Shown piece by piece: positions 1 to 8,067 of a stretch of 64,000 bases of DNA. Positions within the stretch are counted from its first letter, which is position 1; every line of letters begins with the position of its first letter. The DNA is from Aeromonas eucrenophila (lineage in GTDB: Bacteria > Pseudomonadota > Gammaproteobacteria > Enterobacterales > Aeromonadaceae): assembly GCF_000819865.1 (NCBI RefSeq), contig NZ_CDDF01000005.1, positions 355,498 through 419,497 on the forward strand, written 5' to 3'. Position numbers and translations under genes: made by a program. The notes below the pieces were generated by a model. The model searched no databases and was not told the origin of the DNA. It saw only the letters and a list, made by a program, of their open reading frames with translations.

Positions 1-87
1 TTTAGGGGCCGTTGTCGTGGATATCTAGGTGAGCAGATACCCGGTGGGATCTTGGAGGGAAGCACCGTCCGGGATGGGTGATCGCCG

Positions 88-264
88 TCAGGTGGTCTTT
101 TCCACGTGTTGTTGGTAGAGCTGCTGCCACTTGCTGGTTTCGGCTTCGTCGCCCTGTGCCTGCCAGAACTCGCAGATGGAGTTGGCGAGTTCGGATGCCA
201 TGGCGTGATCGCCATCGCGGCGGCTCATCAGATATTGTCCCAGCCAACTTTGATACTGTTTCAT
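88..264 (-). CDS. small hypothetical protein, 58 aa
   Basis: This is a complete short reading frame that begins MKQYQSWLGQ and ends HVEKTT. A strong ribosome binding site (AAGGAGA) lies 8 bases before the ATG, which is the main reason for calling it. The product is soluble, acidic and rich in Gln, Glu and Trp, with one Cys, no signal peptide and no membrane segment. It looks mostly helical (WLGQYLMSRR..., ELANSICEFWQAQ). I do not recognise the family and assign no function. It is transcribed away from dsdA. A possible 14-codon leader ORF lies 16 bases upstream. Confidence 0.7.
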   Translation of the reverse strand: MKQYQSWLGQYLMSRRDGDHAMASELANSICEFWQAQGDEAETSKWQQLYQQHVEKTT

Positions 265-590
265 AGTCCGATCTCCTTATCTAAGGTGCCCTTGGTGGTT
301 GTCGTCTGGCAGATTCCCTTGCCATGACTGACTCATCCAGGTCACAGGTGGTGCTGCGCGTCGGTGCGTTGTGAGCGCGAGATTAGGTCGCGATCTCGCC
401 GGATAAGGACGATAACGGAGCGCAGATGTCAAAAAACGGCCCCTATCTTATCACAAAATAACCAATTTGGGGGGATTGACGGCAAGGGAGGGAATCGGAA
501 GCGATCATGTGTATGGCAAAGGATGTGCCATCTTGCTGATCCATGAAGAGAAAACCCGCCATGAAGGCGGGTTTGGCAGTTGAAAAAAAC
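265..590. other. intergenic stretch with candidate leader of the 58-aa gene
   Basis: No long gene is seen here. On the minus strand a 14-codon frame (281-325, MARESARRQPPRAP) has GGATGAG 6 bases before its ATG and stops just before the Shine-Dalgarno of the 58-aa gene. An inverted repeat GCGAGAT / ATCTCGC lies at about 376-399. The dsdA terminator is at 546-574. The start point of the small-gene transcript cannot be fixed by eye. Confidence 0.4.
546..574 (-). terminator. rho-independent terminator of dsdA
   Basis: On the minus strand a 9-bp GC-rich stem (AAACCCGCC / GGCGGGTTT, 5-nt loop) is followed by TTTTCTCTT. It lies 17 bases after the dsdA stop codon, so it ends the dsdXA transcript. 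Confidence 0.85.
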
Positions 591-1922
591 TTAAATCTTG
601 GCAGTGGCCAGATATTTCTCCATCTCGGCTGCGGGTACCATGCCGCCGCCGGTGGCCCACACCAGGTGAGTCGCCTGGGTCATGGCCGCTTCATCCCATC
701 CTTGAGCCAGTTGCCAGGCGCGGTCGGCCGTCACTCGCCAGGGGCCCGGCATGCCGGCCAGCGCCGAGGGCTCCAGCTTGATCTGCTCCTCTCTGGCGAG
801 CAACCCCAGCAGGTCATACATCTCCTGATCGCTCAGGGTGAAGAAGCCATCCAGCAGCCGCTCCATGGCGCGGCCGACGAAGCCGGAGGCACGCCCCACA
901 GCCAGGCCATCGGCAGCGGTGAGGTTGTCGATGCCCAGATCCTGCACCGCAATCTGATCGTGCAACCCGGTGTGGACCCCGAGCAACATGCAGGGGGAGT
1001 GGGTGGGTTCGGCGAAGAAGCAGTGGACGTTATCCCCGAACGCGAGTTTGAGGCCAAAGGCCACGCCGCCCGGGCCGCCGCCCACACCGCAAGGCAGGTA
1101 GACGAACAGCGGGTGTTCGGTGTCCACCTTGATGCCCATCTCATCGAACTGCTGCTTCACCCGCTCGCCGGCCACCGAGTAGCCGAGGAACAGGGTGCGG
1201 GAGTTCTCGTCATCGATGAAGAAGCAGTTGGGATCGCGCTCCGCCTCCTTGCGCCCCTGCTCCACTGCAACCCCGTAATCCTCGGCGTATTCCACCACTA
1301 TGACCCCATGTTCGCGCAACTTGCGTTTCTTCCACTCCCGCGCATCGGCAGACATGTGGACTGTGACGGTGAAGCCGAGCTTGGCGCTCATGATGCCAAT
1401 GGACATGCCGAGGTTGCCGGTGGAGCCGACCGCGATGCTGTATTGGCCGAAGAATTGACGGAACTCGTCCGAGAACAGCTTGCTGTAGTCATCTTCTGTG
1501 CGGAGCAAGCCCGCCTTGATCGCCAGCTGCTCGGCGTGGGCCAGCACCTCGTAGATGCCGCCGCGGGCCTTGATGGAGCCGGAGATGGGCAGGTGACTGT
1601 CTTTTTTGAGCAGCAGGCGACCGCTGACCTCGACGCCATAACGCTCATTGAGGGCCCCCTGTATGGCAGGGATGGCGGCGACCTCGGACTCCAGAATCCC
1701 TTGAGTGACGCGGGTCTCGGGGAAGGCTTCACACAGGTAGGGGGCGAAGCGGGCGAGACGGGCTGAGGCATCAGCGACATCGCGCTGGTCCAGGCCGACA
1801 TAGGGCAGGCCAACGGCAAGGGAGGTGGCCTTGGGATTGAACCAGGTCAGGGGCTCCAGCGCGATCAGGGAGCGAACCAGCGGGAATTGGACGGTGAGCT
1901 GGGAAACATCGATGTTTTTCAT
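591..1922 (-). CDS. dsdA: D-serine ammonia-lyase (D-serine dehydratase) DsdA
   Basis: This PLP enzyme converts D-serine to pyruvate and ammonia in the cytoplasm, removing a toxic amino acid and supplying carbon and nitrogen. The product is 443 aa, against 442 in E. coli. The PLP lysine is K118 in [19 protein letters not shown] is at 165-172, and the phosphate-binding glycine loop CGVGGGPGG is at 278-286. The start MKNIDVSQL was chosen because it aligns with the family; an in-frame upstream ATG (1973) would run back into dsdX. It follows dsdX by 16 bases, so the two are one operon, and a terminator follows. Confidence 0.96.
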   Translation of the reverse strand: MKNIDVSQLTVQFPLVRSLIALEPLTWFNPKATSLAVGLPYVGLDQRDVADASARLARFAPYLCEAFPETRVTQGILESEVAAIPAIQGALNERYGVEVSGRLLLKKDSHLPISGSIKARGGIYEVLAHAEQLAIKAGLLRTEDDYSKLFSDEFRQFFGQYSIAVGSTGNLGMSIGIMSAKLGFTVTVHMSADAREWKKRKLREHGVIVVEYAEDYGVAVEQGRKEAERDPNCFFIDDENSRTLFLGYSVAGERVKQQFDEMGIKVDTEHPLFVYLPCGVGGGPGGVAFGLKLAFGDNVHCFFAEPTHSPCMLLGVHTGLHDQIAVQDLGIDNLTAADGLAVGRASGFVGRAMERLLDGFFTLSDQEMYDLLGLLAREEQIKLEPSALAGMPGPWRVTADRAWQLAQGWDEAAMTQATHLVWATGGGMVPAAEMEKYLATAKI

Positions 1923-1938
1923 GAGATATCTCTGTTTG

Positions 1939-3276
1939 TTACACGATATAGGAAAGCAGGAAAGTGCCGGCAAGCGCCATCAGGGAGGCGACCAGGGTGG
2001 CACTGGTGTAGTACTTGAGCGTTTCGTTCAGGGTGGCGCCACAGTATTGCTTTACCAGCCAGAACAGGGAGTCGGTCACCATGGTGCAGCCGATGGCGCC
2101 GGAGCCGATGGCCAGCGTCATGATCTCGGGGCTGATGTCGGGGTAGTGCCCCATGATGGGGGAGACGATGGCGGTGGCGCCCATCATGGCGACGGTGGCG
2201 GAGCCGACGGCGGCGTGCAGTATGATGGCCACCAGCCAGGCCAGCAGTATGGGGTGCATGTCCAGTTGGGAGAGGATGCCGGCCAGGCTGTCCCCCAGGC
2301 CACTGGCCTTGAGCACCCCGTTGAAGGCGCCACCGGCTCCGATGATCAGCAATATGTTGGCGATGGAGGAGAAACACTGTTCAGTCTGGTCCAGCAGCCC
2401 CTCCATCTTCATGCGTTGACGGATCCCCAGCACGTAGTAGGCGGTGAAGGCGGCGATGAACATGGCGGTGATGGGGTTGCCGATAAACTCCAGCAGGGTG
2501 TAGAGGGCGCCATCGTGCGCCATGTTGAGATCGGCCACCGTCTTGGCCAGCATCAGCAGTATGGGCAGCAGCACGGTGAAGAGGGAGGCGCCCAGGGTCG
2601 GCAGTTCGGCCTCATCGCGGGCCTGGATATCGGCGAAGGCGGCGGGCACGCTCTTGAACGGCAGTCGTTTGCCGAGCAATTTGAGGAACAGGGGGCCACC
2701 GATGAGGGAGGCAAAGAGCCCGACCACCAGGCCATAGACGATGACGGATCCCACATCGGCTCCCAGCTGATTGGTGACATAGAGCGCGGCCGGATGGGGC
2801 GGCACTATGCAGTGTACGGCCATCAGGGCGGTGCAGAGCGGGATGGCCAGGGTCAGCAGGGAGGTGTTGGTCTTGCGGGCGATGGAGAAGGCGAGCGGAA
2901 TGAGCAGCACCACGCCGACCTCGACGAACAATGTGATGCCGCACACCAGGCCGACCAGCACCATGATCACCTGGGGCGACAGCCAGCGGCATTTTTGCAG
3001 GGTGAGACCGATACGCTCGGCGGCCCCGGACACTTCCATCATCTTGCCGAGTATGGTGCCAAGGCCGATGACGGCGGCGAGAAAGCCTAGGGTGCCGCCA
3101 ATGCCCTCTTCCATGGCGTTGACCATCTTGACCGGGTTCATCCCCATCATGGTGCCCACATAGAAGCTCGCCAGCAGCAGGGCGAGGAAAGGATGCACCT
3201 TGCCCTTCACTATGGTGAGGACGATCAAGATGATGCTTGTCAGCAAGGTACCGACGACCCACATTTCAGAATTCAT
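1939..3276 (-). CDS. dsdX: D-serine permease DsdX (GntP family)
   Basis: This inner-membrane proton symporter brings D-serine into the cell for DsdA. The product is 445 aa, the same length as E. coli DsdX, and is very similar throughout: the N-terminus is [19 protein letters not shown], and the family motifs [29 protein letters not shown] and [19 protein letters not shown] are present. About 12 hydrophobic segments are visible. The ATG at 3276 is preferred because GAGG lies 7 bases upstream and the N-terminus matches DsdX. It is first in the dsdXA operon and divergent from dsdC. Confidence 0.95.
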   Translation of the reverse strand: MNSEMWVVGTLLTSIILIVLTIVKGKVHPFLALLLASFYVGTMMGMNPVKMVNAMEEGIGGTLGFLAAVIGLGTILGKMMEVSGAAERIGLTLQKCRWLSPQVIMVLVGLVCGITLFVEVGVVLLIPLAFSIARKTNTSLLTLAIPLCTALMAVHCIVPPHPAALYVTNQLGADVGSVIVYGLVVGLFASLIGGPLFLKLLGKRLPFKSVPAAFADIQARDEAELPTLGASLFTVLLPILLMLAKTVADLNMAHDGALYTLLEFIGNPITAMFIAAFTAYYVLGIRQRMKMEGLLDQTEQCFSSIANILLIIGAGGAFNGVLKASGLGDSLAGILSQLDMHPILLAWLVAIILHAAVGSATVAMMGATAIVSPIMGHYPDISPEIMTLAIGSGAIGCTMVTDSLFWLVKQYCGATLNETLKYYTSATLVASLMALAGTFLLSYIV

Positions 3277-3426
3277 ACTGCGCCTCGACATAAGTGATGG
3301 GCTGGGATTGATGGGGCTATTGAACGGCAAGGGAGGGGGCACTGACAAATGATGAAAACGGGGTCTTGGATGCGCTGGTTTGATGCAAAGGTGCCACATT
3401 CATCACATTTCCCTGGGATGTGGTAA

Positions 3427-3451
3427 TTTGGATTCGCTTGCTGCATCCAAA
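3427..3451. promoter_or_regulatory. candidate DsdC operator
   Basis: A perfect inverted repeat TTTGGAT-N11-ATCCAAA lies between the divergent dsdC and dsdX genes. The 7-bp arms with an 11-bp spacer fit a LysR-type activator site. A second weaker dyad, CACAT-N9-ATGTG, is at 3404-3422. That DsdC binds here is inferred from position and symmetry. Confidence 0.55.
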
Positions 3452-3508
3452 AGAACGTGCGCCGGGATATGATGGCGGCATGACCCGACTGCCTGGCAAG
3501 AGATGCGG

Positions 3509-4453
3509 ATGTATACCGAAGAGAACTATGTATCGAGAAACAAGCTGCTCAATGGCTATCAGTTGTCGAAGTTGCATACCTTCGAGGCGGCGGCCCGTCA
3601 CAGCTCCTTCGCCCTGGCGGCCGATGAACTGGCGCTCAGCCCGAGTGCGGTGAGCCACAGAATAAGCGCCCTGGAGGAGGAGCTCGGCTTCAAATTGTTC
3701 CAGCGCTTCCATCGCAAGGTGGTGCTGACGGCGGAGGGGCAGAGGATATTCTGGGCACTCAAGTCATCGCTTGAGTTCATCAACCAGGAGATCCTGGAGA
3801 TCAAGAACCAGGAACTGTCGGGCTCACTGACCGTTTATTCCCGCCCCTCCATCGCCCAGTGCTGGCTGGTGCCAAGGCTCGCAGACTTCTCCCGTCTGCA
3901 TCCCCAAATCGATCTCAACATCATGACCGGTAACGAGAACATCAACCTGCACGGCTATGGCATCGATCTGACGCTTTATTTCGATGACAAGACCCCGGAG
4001 CGGCTCGCCATTCACCCGCTGATGGATGAATACATGGTGCCGGTGTGCAGCCCGGAATATGCAGAGCAGCACCAGTTGCTCGGTAATCCGGACAATTTGC
4101 AACACTGCCGGCTGCTGCACGACAGGCAGGCCTGGGGCCATGACTCGGAGACCGACGAATGGCAGAGTTGGGCCCGCCAATCCGGGATCGCCATCGACGG
4201 TTGTCAGGCAAACATGGGGTTCGATCGCTCCGATCTCGCCATCATCGCCGCCATGAACCACGCCGGGGTTGCCATGGGCCGCAAGAATCTGGTGAGCAAG
4301 CGGTTGGCAAGAAACGAATTGGTGGCTCCCTTCCCGGACAAGGAAGTCTGCTGCGCGCAGCGTTATTACCTCGCCACGCTCCCCAACCGCCAGTGCCCCA
4401 AGATCCAGGCCTTTATCGACTGGATCAGCGCTCAGGCGCAACCGGCAGGTTGA
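3509..4453 (+). CDS. dsdC: LysR-type D-serine-responsive activator DsdC
   Basis: DsdC activates dsdXA when D-serine is present. The product is about 314 aa. The N-terminal winged HTH (residues 13-72, KLHTFEAAARHSSFALAADE followed by LSPSAVSHRIS) and an effector domain with SGSLTVYSRPSIAQCWLVP and FDRSDLAIIAAMNHAGVAMG match E. coli DsdC closely. Two ATGs are possible, 3503 and 3509. AAGAG sits 6 bases before 3509 and touches 3503, so 3509 is preferred. The gene diverges from dsdXA across 232 bases that hold the inverted repeat at 3427-3451. Confidence 0.94.
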   Translation: MYTEENYVSRNKLLNGYQLSKLHTFEAAARHSSFALAADELALSPSAVSHRISALEEELGFKLFQRFHRKVVLTAEGQRIFWALKSSLEFINQEILEIKNQELSGSLTVYSRPSIAQCWLVPRLADFSRLHPQIDLNIMTGNENINLHGYGIDLTLYFDDKTPERLAIHPLMDEYMVPVCSPEYAEQHQLLGNPDNLQHCRLLHDRQAWGHDSETDEWQSWARQSGIAIDGCQANMGFDRSDLAIIAAMNHAGVAMGRKNLVSKRLARNELVAPFPDKEVCCAQRYYLATLPNRQCPKIQAFIDWISAQAQPAG

Positions 4454-4749
4454 ATTGGGAGCAATGTAGTGAGTTCATAGCGGTATGAGGGGCAGGCTAT
4501 CCGTCAATGGTGTATTTCTCCTGTGGGAGTGAATAACTCGAACATCATTTGTACGGGGCGGTCAACCGTAGTGGGCGGGGGCCTGATTCTAACGGCTGAC
4601 GGGATTACACCCTTGGCATTTACCTGCTTGACAAATGTTATGGGAAAACTGACATGACATTAACCAGCGCTGAAGGAAATATTGTCCGGGATGCAGCTTT
4701 CAATAAGTTCAGGGGAGTGGATTAACCCCAGAAAATAATGAATATGATG
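4454..4749. other. intergenic, nothing coding seen
   Basis: This stretch between dsdC and hns becomes AT-rich towards hns, which suits autoregulation by H-NS. A perfect -35 hexamer TTGACA (4628-4633) is present but has no good -10 at 16-18 bp. I see no gene or hairpin of note. Confidence 0.4.
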
Positions 4750-4777
4750 TTGTCAATAATCCTCCTGCGGTTATAAA
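4750..4777 (+). promoter_or_regulatory. probable sigma-70 promoter of hns
   Basis: TTGTCA (4750-4755), a 16-bp spacer and TATAAA (4772-4777) lie about 85 bases before the hns start, in AT-rich DNA. This predicts a leader of roughly 78 nt. The call rests on consensus match only. Confidence 0.5.
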
Positions 4778-4861
4778 ATCATTATGTTGTTATCGAGCAG
4801 ACATGCTATTCTCAAAATGAGTCATCCCTGTGACATACAAAAATAATTCTGTGAGGAAGTA

Positions 4862-5269
4862 ATGAACGAATTTTTAAAGGTTCTGCTGAACATTCGTAGC
4901 TTGCGCGCTGCCATCCGTGAACTGCCGTTTGAGCAACTGCAAGAAGCAAAAGAGAAGTTTGATCTGGTATATAACGAGCGTGCCGAGTCTGTTGAACAAG
5001 AACGGGCCGAGCAGGAAGAACGCCAGCGCAAGCTGAGCGAGTTCACCGAGATGCTGCAACAAGCTGGTATCGATCCGCGCGAATTGATCGGCAGCGTGGC
5101 CACTCCGGCCGCTGCTGGTGCGACCAAGAGCAAGCGTGCTCCGCGTCCTGCCAAATACAAGTATCAGGAAGATGGCCAGGAAAAGACTTGGACCGGTCAG
5201 GGCCGTATGCCCAAAGCCATTGCCGAGCAAGTTGCGCTGGGCAAGGATCTGAATGACTTCCTGATCTGA
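4862..5269 (+). CDS. hns: H-NS family nucleoid-associated protein
   Basis: H-NS is a DNA-binding silencer of AT-rich genes. The product is 135 aa. The N-terminal helical oligomerisation region (about 1-65) is highly charged and coiled-coil-like (EQLQEAKEKF, EQERAEQEERQRK). A flexible Ala/Lys linker follows (about 80-97). The C-terminal DNA-binding domain carries the family signature TWTGQGRMP (109-117) with the Gln-Gly-Arg hook at 113-115. GAGGAAG is well placed before the ATG. The gene stands alone with its own promoter and terminator. It could be the main H-NS or an StpA-like paralogue; the window cannot decide. Confidence 0.93.
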   Translation: MNEFLKVLLNIRSLRAAIRELPFEQLQEAKEKFDLVYNERAESVEQERAEQEERQRKLSEFTEMLQQAGIDPRELIGSVATPAAAGATKSKRAPRPAKYKYQEDGQEKTWTGQGRMPKAIAEQVALGKDLNDFLI

Positions 5270-5290
5270 TTGTCTTGATCAATTCAGCGA

Positions 5291-5323
5291 TAATGCCGCC
5301 TCTTGGGCGGCATTATTATTTTT
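5291..5323 (+). terminator. rho-independent terminator of hns
   Basis: A 10-bp stem TAATGCCGCC / GGCGGCATTA with a 5-nt loop is followed by TTATTTTT, 21 bases after the hns stop. Confidence 0.9.
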
Positions 5324-5758
5324 GGGGTCATGTTGCGGTACTACAACATCGGATAGACCAGATATTTACCTCGTCGACATTGGAATAGCCATGGCCTGCA
5401 TGGGGCAATAGAGGGCCATCTGTCAGTAGTGATACTCTACTCAACACCAACCATGCCATTCTTTATCCTCTTGCGAGGACTCACACAACCCTCCGCTCTC
5501 TTCGATGATCCTGAGGGACAAATGCAAGACTGCCTCGATGCGATGAAATAAGCTGAGTCACTTTCGACCGCTTCTCTCTGTCACTGCCCCCATCTTCTTA
5601 CCATGCTCACAGAGACGTTATCCCTGTCGGGCTCAGGCACCCGTTATCTCTGCCCTATTTGACACCCTTGCACTGGTTATATATGAGGGCTGTCGACGAG
5701 CCCGGTGATTTTTTAATACGGGGTCTGCTGACCCCGTCGTGAATAAATAGGGCACAGC
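5324..5758. other. intergenic stretch, no gene recognised
   Basis: No reading frame with a good ribosome binding site is seen in about 435 bases between hns and the DAHP synthase stop. It holds a -35-like TTGACA at 5659, a short stem GGGCT / AGCCC at 5687-5703 followed by six T on the plus strand, and a stem ACGGGGTC / GACCCCGT at 5718-5737 directly after the DAHP synthase gene. The last has no U-run on the minus strand, so it is only a possible 3' end signal. Confidence 0.35.
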
Positions 5759-6865
5759 TTAGATTACTAGCTGGATATCCTCGCAAGGAAGAGAACTCGG
5801 CGACATTCTGGCCAGACGGCGACGAGCCAGGACGGCATCGGCCAGCATGGCAAGCAAAGTATGACTATCTTCCCAGCACAGGCAGGCATCGGTGATCGAC
5901 TGGCCGTATTGCAGCTCATCCAGTGGAGCCGGTTTTTGGCTGCCTTCTTGCAAGAAGCTCTCGACCATGACGGCGGCGATGGCATCGCTCCCTGCACCCA
6001 GTTGGCGGCAGAGCTCACCGGCGACCCGCATCTGATTCTTGTGCTGCTTCTGGCTGTTACCGTGGCTGCAATCCACCATCAGCCGATGGTTGAGCCCCTG
6101 GCGCGCCAGCTGTTCGGCAGCATCCATCACGTCACTCTGGTGGTAATTGGGAAGGGTGCCGCCGCGCAATATGATGTGTCCGCTCGGGTTGCCCTCGCTC
6201 TTGATCACGACTATGCCACCCTGGCTGCCCGGGGCGGTGAACAGATGGGATGCCTCGCTGGCCTGAATGGCGTCTATAGCCACCCGGATATTGCCGTCGG
6301 TGCCGTTCTTGAAGCCGACGGGGCAGGGCAGGGCCGAGGCGAGCTGCCTGTGCACCTGAGACTCCGTGGTGCGCGCACCAATGGCGCCCCAGCTGATGAG
6401 ATCGGCCAGATAGAGGAAGCTGGTGGTATCGAGAAACTCGGTGGCGGTGGCCAGTCCCAGTTGATTGATGTCCAGCAGCAGCTGGCGGGCCAGGTGAAGG
6501 CCCTGGCCTATGTCGTTGCTGCCATCCAGGTGAGGATCGAACACCAGCCCCTTCCAGCCGACCGTGGTGCGGGGCTTCTCGAAGTAGGTGCGCATCACGA
6601 CGAGCAAGCTGTCCTGATACTCTGCGGCCAGCCTGGCCAGACGTTTGGCATAGTCGAGCGCGGCGAGGGGATCGTGGATGGAGCAGGGACCTATCACCAC
6701 CAGCAGGCGATCATCGGCGCCGCTTAAGATCTGGCGCACCTGATGCCGGTGCGCTTCTATTTTCTCCGCCATCTCAGCGGGGCAGGGGTGCTGTGCCAAC
6801 AGGTCGGCAGGGGTGGGGAGAGCCTCGACCGCGAAGGCGCGCATTACCGAATTCAAAACTGCCAT
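5759..6865 (-). CDS. 3-deoxy-7-phosphoheptulonate (DAHP) synthase, Fur-regulated
   Basis: This enzyme condenses phosphoenolpyruvate and erythrose 4-phosphate, the first step of the shikimate pathway to chorismate. The product is 368 aa of the AroF/G/H class I type. GPCSIHDP is at 59-66, and EKPRTTVGWKG, GARTTESQVHR, FKNGTDGNI and GKSITDAC-like GQSITDAC motifs follow. The start MAVLNSVMRAF has AAGG upstream; a longer frame would need a TTG start. A near-perfect Fur box (6961-6979) lies about 100 bases before the ATG, and a siderophore-interacting gene is next door. This suggests an iron-starvation isozyme that feeds catechol siderophore synthesis. The feedback amino acid cannot be told from sequence by eye. 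Confidence 0.9.
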   Translation of the reverse strand: MAVLNSVMRAFAVEALPTPADLLAQHPCPAEMAEKIEAHRHQVRQILSGADDRLLVVIGPCSIHDPLAALDYAKRLARLAAEYQDSLLVVMRTYFEKPRTTVGWKGLVFDPHLDGSNDIGQGLHLARQLLLDINQLGLATATEFLDTTSFLYLADLISWGAIGARTTESQVHRQLASALPCPVGFKNGTDGNIRVAIDAIQASEASHLFTAPGSQGGIVVIKSEGNPSGHIILRGGTLPNYHQSDVMDAAEQLARQGLNHRLMVDCSHGNSQKQHKNQMRVAGELCRQLGAGSDAIAAVMVESFLQEGSQKPAPLDELQYGQSITDACLCWEDSHTLLAMLADAVLARRRLARMSPSSLPCEDIQLVI

Positions 6866-6960
6866 CTGGATTACCTTGCTGTACCTGGGGGGTAAGTGAA
6901 ATGTCTGCGGTTCAGCACCCTGAATGTCAGGGTTTAGGCGCAATGACAGATCACATTGTT

Positions 6961-6979
6961 GAGAGTGATTATCATTATC
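6961..6979 (-). promoter_or_regulatory. Fur box upstream of DAHP synthase
   Basis: On the minus strand the 19 bases read GATAATGATAATCACTCTC and match the E. coli Fur consensus GATAATGATAATCATTATC at 17 of 19 positions. A small inverted repeat CCCTGA-ATG-TCAGGG lies at 6920-6934 in the leader. Confidence 0.85.
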
Positions 6980-7066
6980 TTGTTGTCTCTCTCGAATGCA
7001 AGCCTTGGCGTGGGGATCACCAAGATGGGGGGGAGGCGAAAAAAAGAGTGGAAATCGGATATTGAA

Positions 7067-7096
7067 CAGGCCTGGCTCCCATCGGAGATAGGCCTG
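7067..7096 (-). terminator. stem-loop after the siderophore-interacting gene
   Basis: Inverted repeat CAGGCCT / AGGCCTG with an inner CTCC / GGAG stem, 27 bases after the stop at 7123. The T-tract is weak on both strands, so termination is only probable. Confidence 0.45.
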
Positions 7097-7122
7097 ATTT
7101 ATATAGGGAAAATAAGGCGTTA

Positions 7123-7929
7123 TCAGCTGTCCATCACGACGTGGCGATCCTGGTGATAGGCATCTTCATCCTTGCCATGGCGCCAGTAGGGCACTGCATA
7201 GACCCGTTGGCGATCCACATCCAGAGTGCGTCTGACATGGCGGCGCAGCGGTACCACCAGCCCTTCCTCCCCGCCGAACCAGAAATAGCTCTGCTCCGCC
7301 ACCATGGGCAGGGCGGTGAAATAACTCACCAGCGGCTCGGTTTGCTCGGGAGTGCCGACAAACCAGCGCAGACTGACCCCGCTTGGCAGCGACAGATCCT
7401 GCACATCTTCCTGATGGGGCACCAGCAGGGCGATATGGCCCTGAGCCTCGGCCGGCATCGCCTCGGCCATGGCGCTGATAGCGGGCAACGAGGTGAGATC
7501 TCCCACCATGTAATAGTGCTCGGCCACTTGCAGCATGGGATCCGGACCGCCTGGACCCGAGATGGCCAGCCTATCCCCCGGCTGAACATGCAGGGCAAAG
7601 CGACTGGCCGGCCCGATGTCGCCGTGCAGGGCGAAGTCGATATCCAGCTCCAGGGCCTCGCGGCGGAAGGCGCGGATGCTGAAGGTGCGGATGACGGGTT
7701 TCTGGCTCGGATCTTCCCAGCGGGGCCCCTTGGGGGTTGGTGTCGGCAGCACAGCATGCTCCTGACCCGGCTGGGGCAGCATGATCTTGATGTGGGCGCC
7801 GCCGCAACTGAAAGGATAATCGGCCAGCTCCGGGCTGGTCAGGCAGATCCGGCGCAGATGCGGGCCCACATCATGGACATGTTTGACGGTGAGCAGGCGA
7901 GGGCGATTGACCGGGGCGGGCTGTGACAT
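7123..7929 (-). CDS. siderophore-interacting protein (ViuB/YqjH-type ferric reductase)
   Basis: Members of this FAD-binding family reduce or help release iron from ferric siderophores in the cytoplasm using NAD(P)H. The product is 268 aa. The N-terminal FAD-binding beta barrel carries RTFSIR at 81-86, DIDFALHGDIGPASRFA and GDRLAISGPGG. The C-terminal SIP domain carries GDLTSLPAISAM and a Tyr/Trp-rich FWFGGEEG segment. The start MSQPAPVNRP has AGGAGT upstream. A Fur box overlaps the promoter at 7966-7984. Which siderophore it serves is unknown; no biosynthetic cluster lies in the window. Confidence 0.9.
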   Translation of the reverse strand: MSQPAPVNRPRLLTVKHVHDVGPHLRRICLTSPELADYPFSCGGAHIKIMLPQPGQEHAVLPTPTPKGPRWEDPSQKPVIRTFSIRAFRREALELDIDFALHGDIGPASRFALHVQPGDRLAISGPGGPDPMLQVAEHYYMVGDLTSLPAISAMAEAMPAEAQGHIALLVPHQEDVQDLSLPSGVSLRWFVGTPEQTEPLVSYFTALPMVAEQSYFWFGGEEGLVVPLRRHVRRTLDVDRQRVYAVPYWRHGKDEDAYHQDRHVVMDS

Positions 7930-7965
7930 TTGAGTACTCCTGACAGACGATGGCGTCATTTTTCA

Positions 7966-7984
7966 TCAAATGAAAATTATTATC
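7966..7984 (-). promoter_or_regulatory. Fur box upstream of siderophore-interacting gene
   Basis: On the minus strand GATAATAATTTTCATTTGA matches the 19-bp Fur consensus at 13 positions, 36 bases before the start codon. Confidence 0.65.
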
Positions 7985-8067
7985 AATTGCTTTGTGGGGA
8001 GGGGGAGGAGTGCCTGGGCCGGGGTAAAGTCCACCTCGGCCCAGGTGAAGAGAGGAAATGCCTGAGG

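Noticed and set aside
543..1766. A 407-codon plus-strand frame opposite dsdA
   Set aside because: Antisense to dsdA; translation rich in Gly/His/Gln with no domain.
5659..5710. TTGACA followed by a TATATG-like element and then a short stem with six T, resembling a small RNA gene
   Set aside because: The stem would start within a few bases of the predicted transcript start, leaving no RNA body; spacing of the -10 is poor.
5718..5737. ACGGGGTC / GACCCCGT stem just after the DAHP synthase gene as an intrinsic terminator
   Set aside because: On the minus strand it is followed by A-rich, not T-rich, sequence.
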